A DNA stretch of 64,000 bases from G963422275 sp963422275 (GTDB taxonomy: Bacteria > Pseudomonadota > Alphaproteobacteria > Rhodobacterales > Rhodobacteraceae): NCBI GenBank assembly GCA_963422275.1, contig OY729418.1:62001-126000 (forward strand), in the 5' to 3' direction. A program made the position numbers and the translations under genes. Within the stretch, counting starts at the first letter, position 1. Every line of letters starts with the position of its first letter. Positions 63,201 to 64,000 of the stretch are shown piece after piece. The notes beneath the pieces were generated by a model that was given only the letters and a program-made list of their open reading frames with translations, made no database searches and was not told the origin of the DNA.

Positions 63201-64000
63201 GGTCGATCACGCTCCACCGGGCACGCTCGCCAGTCAAGACCGGCGAAACCACTGTCGCTCGCACTTTGGATATCCTTCTCTTCGAGCTGAAAGAGTCATG
63301 GACTGCATTGTTTCTTGACGACCGAGTTTTTCATCGAATACCAATCTGCGTCTGTCACGCCAGCGCCAACCCGCTCCTGCGCAAGTGTATAATTTTGCGA
63401 TGCGAATTCCCTATCGGAAACGGTTGACACCGCTGGATCTCAAGTTTCAAATGCACCCTCGATGAAGACGGGTTGCGGGAGGTGCGGAGAGATGGCCTGC
63501 AGGGAGGATCAAAGGGCCTTTGCCGCTCGCGGCATCGCCGCGAACGACATTGGCGGGCTGAAAGCCCGGCTCGATGCCTCCGCCCTGGTGCTGGTCCGGA
63601 TTCATCGGCAACCGGAGATAATGGAGAATATTGCGACGATGATTTCCGTCATCGAGGATTGCGATTGTGTCCGAGGCATGATGAATCGGCTGCGCGAGAT
63701 CGAAGCGCCCGCAAACACCACCCTGACATCGACCGCCGCGAGGCCATCCCGCCGCCATTCATGCACGACGGCAGCGGAGCGGTGTGCGAATGAGACACGG
63801 GATCGCAACGACTCCCGATCGCCTTGCCCCATCCGCTGCTGCTCCAGGATGTCCCCCGGCGTTCAATGCATCGTCCAACCGTCCGAAAGGATCGCCTCGG
63901 AGGGAAGCCTGGACTCATGAGAAAAAAAGCCGATGCGCGATAACACCGACGAAACCCTGCTCTCCATCGGATCCGCCGTCCGGTTCGCCCACAAAGGGGA
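63201..64000. other. unassigned right end of window
   Basis: The longest plausible frame (63462-63920, plus strand; RGIAANDIGGLKARLDASAL, then a Cys-rich tail) shows no domain I recognise. Overlapping frames on both strands compete with it. I cannot support a gene here. Confidence 0.35.

Noticed and set aside
1..64000. tRNA or rRNA genes
   Set aside because: Intergenic gaps were read for cloverleaf-like or rRNA-like sequence and none was seen; a tRNAscan or Infernal run would settle it.

Overview
The window reads as the chromosome of an alphaproteobacterium. The main evidence is the housekeeping order miaB-phoH-ybeY-corC-lnt-metK-trmB (8.7 to 1.0 kb, all on the minus strand), which is characteristic of that class, together with GC-rich codon use. 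The genome carries a heavy insertion-sequence (IS) load with many decayed genes, as expected for a host-associated or recently bottlenecked lineage. That lifestyle, and any placement below class, is inference. Labels IS-A to IS-E below are local names for repeated IS types.

Layout. 1-8.7 kb: intact core genes (end of aroA, trmB, metK, lnt, corC-like, ybeY, phoH, miaB). 8.9-14.1 kb: an IS graveyard (ISAs1-like, IS630-like and two IS5-family types) holding a broken HTH/ImmA-IrrE gene and one intact surface lipoprotein of the TbpB/Slam-dependent type. 14.2-22 kb: a minus-strand metabolic island (HAD dehalogenase-like hydrolase, MOFRL glycerate kinase, MATE exporter, IlvD/Edd sugar-acid dehydratase, EamA transporter, acyl-CoA dehydrogenase). 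22.1-31.5 kb: IS debris, then a surface-glycan locus: a GT2 gene split by an IS982 element that itself holds an IS1595 element, a membrane protein whose possible upstream start lies across a 12-C tract, a giant ArnT-like glycosyltransferase with five tandem copies of an unrecognised domain, and an ArnE-like flippase subunit. 31.7-34.3 kb: three elements nested in one another. 34.7-38.2 kb: a D-threonine aldolase-like gene, a second IS1595 element, and a phosphorothioate-DNA-dependent HNH restriction endonuclease whose stop codon touches an IS-A copy. 39.1-46.3 kb: a conjugative-element fragment (relaxase C-terminus, hipBA toxin-antitoxin pair, frameshifted traG/virD4, truncated CopG-like gene) between two IS-C copies. 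46.6-53.9 kb: a decayed ABC ATPase, a hydroxyproline-type pair (enolase-superfamily plus proline-racemase-superfamily), an arsR-permease pair, an SRPBCC protein, an IS-E remnant and an SDR. 54.6-62.5 kb: a tightly overlapping plus-strand catabolic operon (SDR tail, truncated TPP enzyme, hyuA, hyuB, aminotransferase, uronate-dehydrogenase-like, FAD amine oxidoreductase), followed by broken LysR and VapC genes.

How it fits together. GT2, ArnT-like and ArnE-like proteins are the standard parts for charging undecaprenyl phosphate with a sugar, flipping it and transferring it in the periplasm. The added repeat domain and the homopolymer tract suggest a variable surface-modification system, and the IS982 insertion may have silenced its first step. 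The 54-62 kb operon looks like ATP-dependent ring opening of a hydantoin or lactam coupled to amine oxidation and transamination. The IS families are well resolved: exact ends, target duplications (CTAG for two IS5 types, 7 or 6 bp for IS982, 8 bp for IS1595) and the order of nested insertions can all be read directly.
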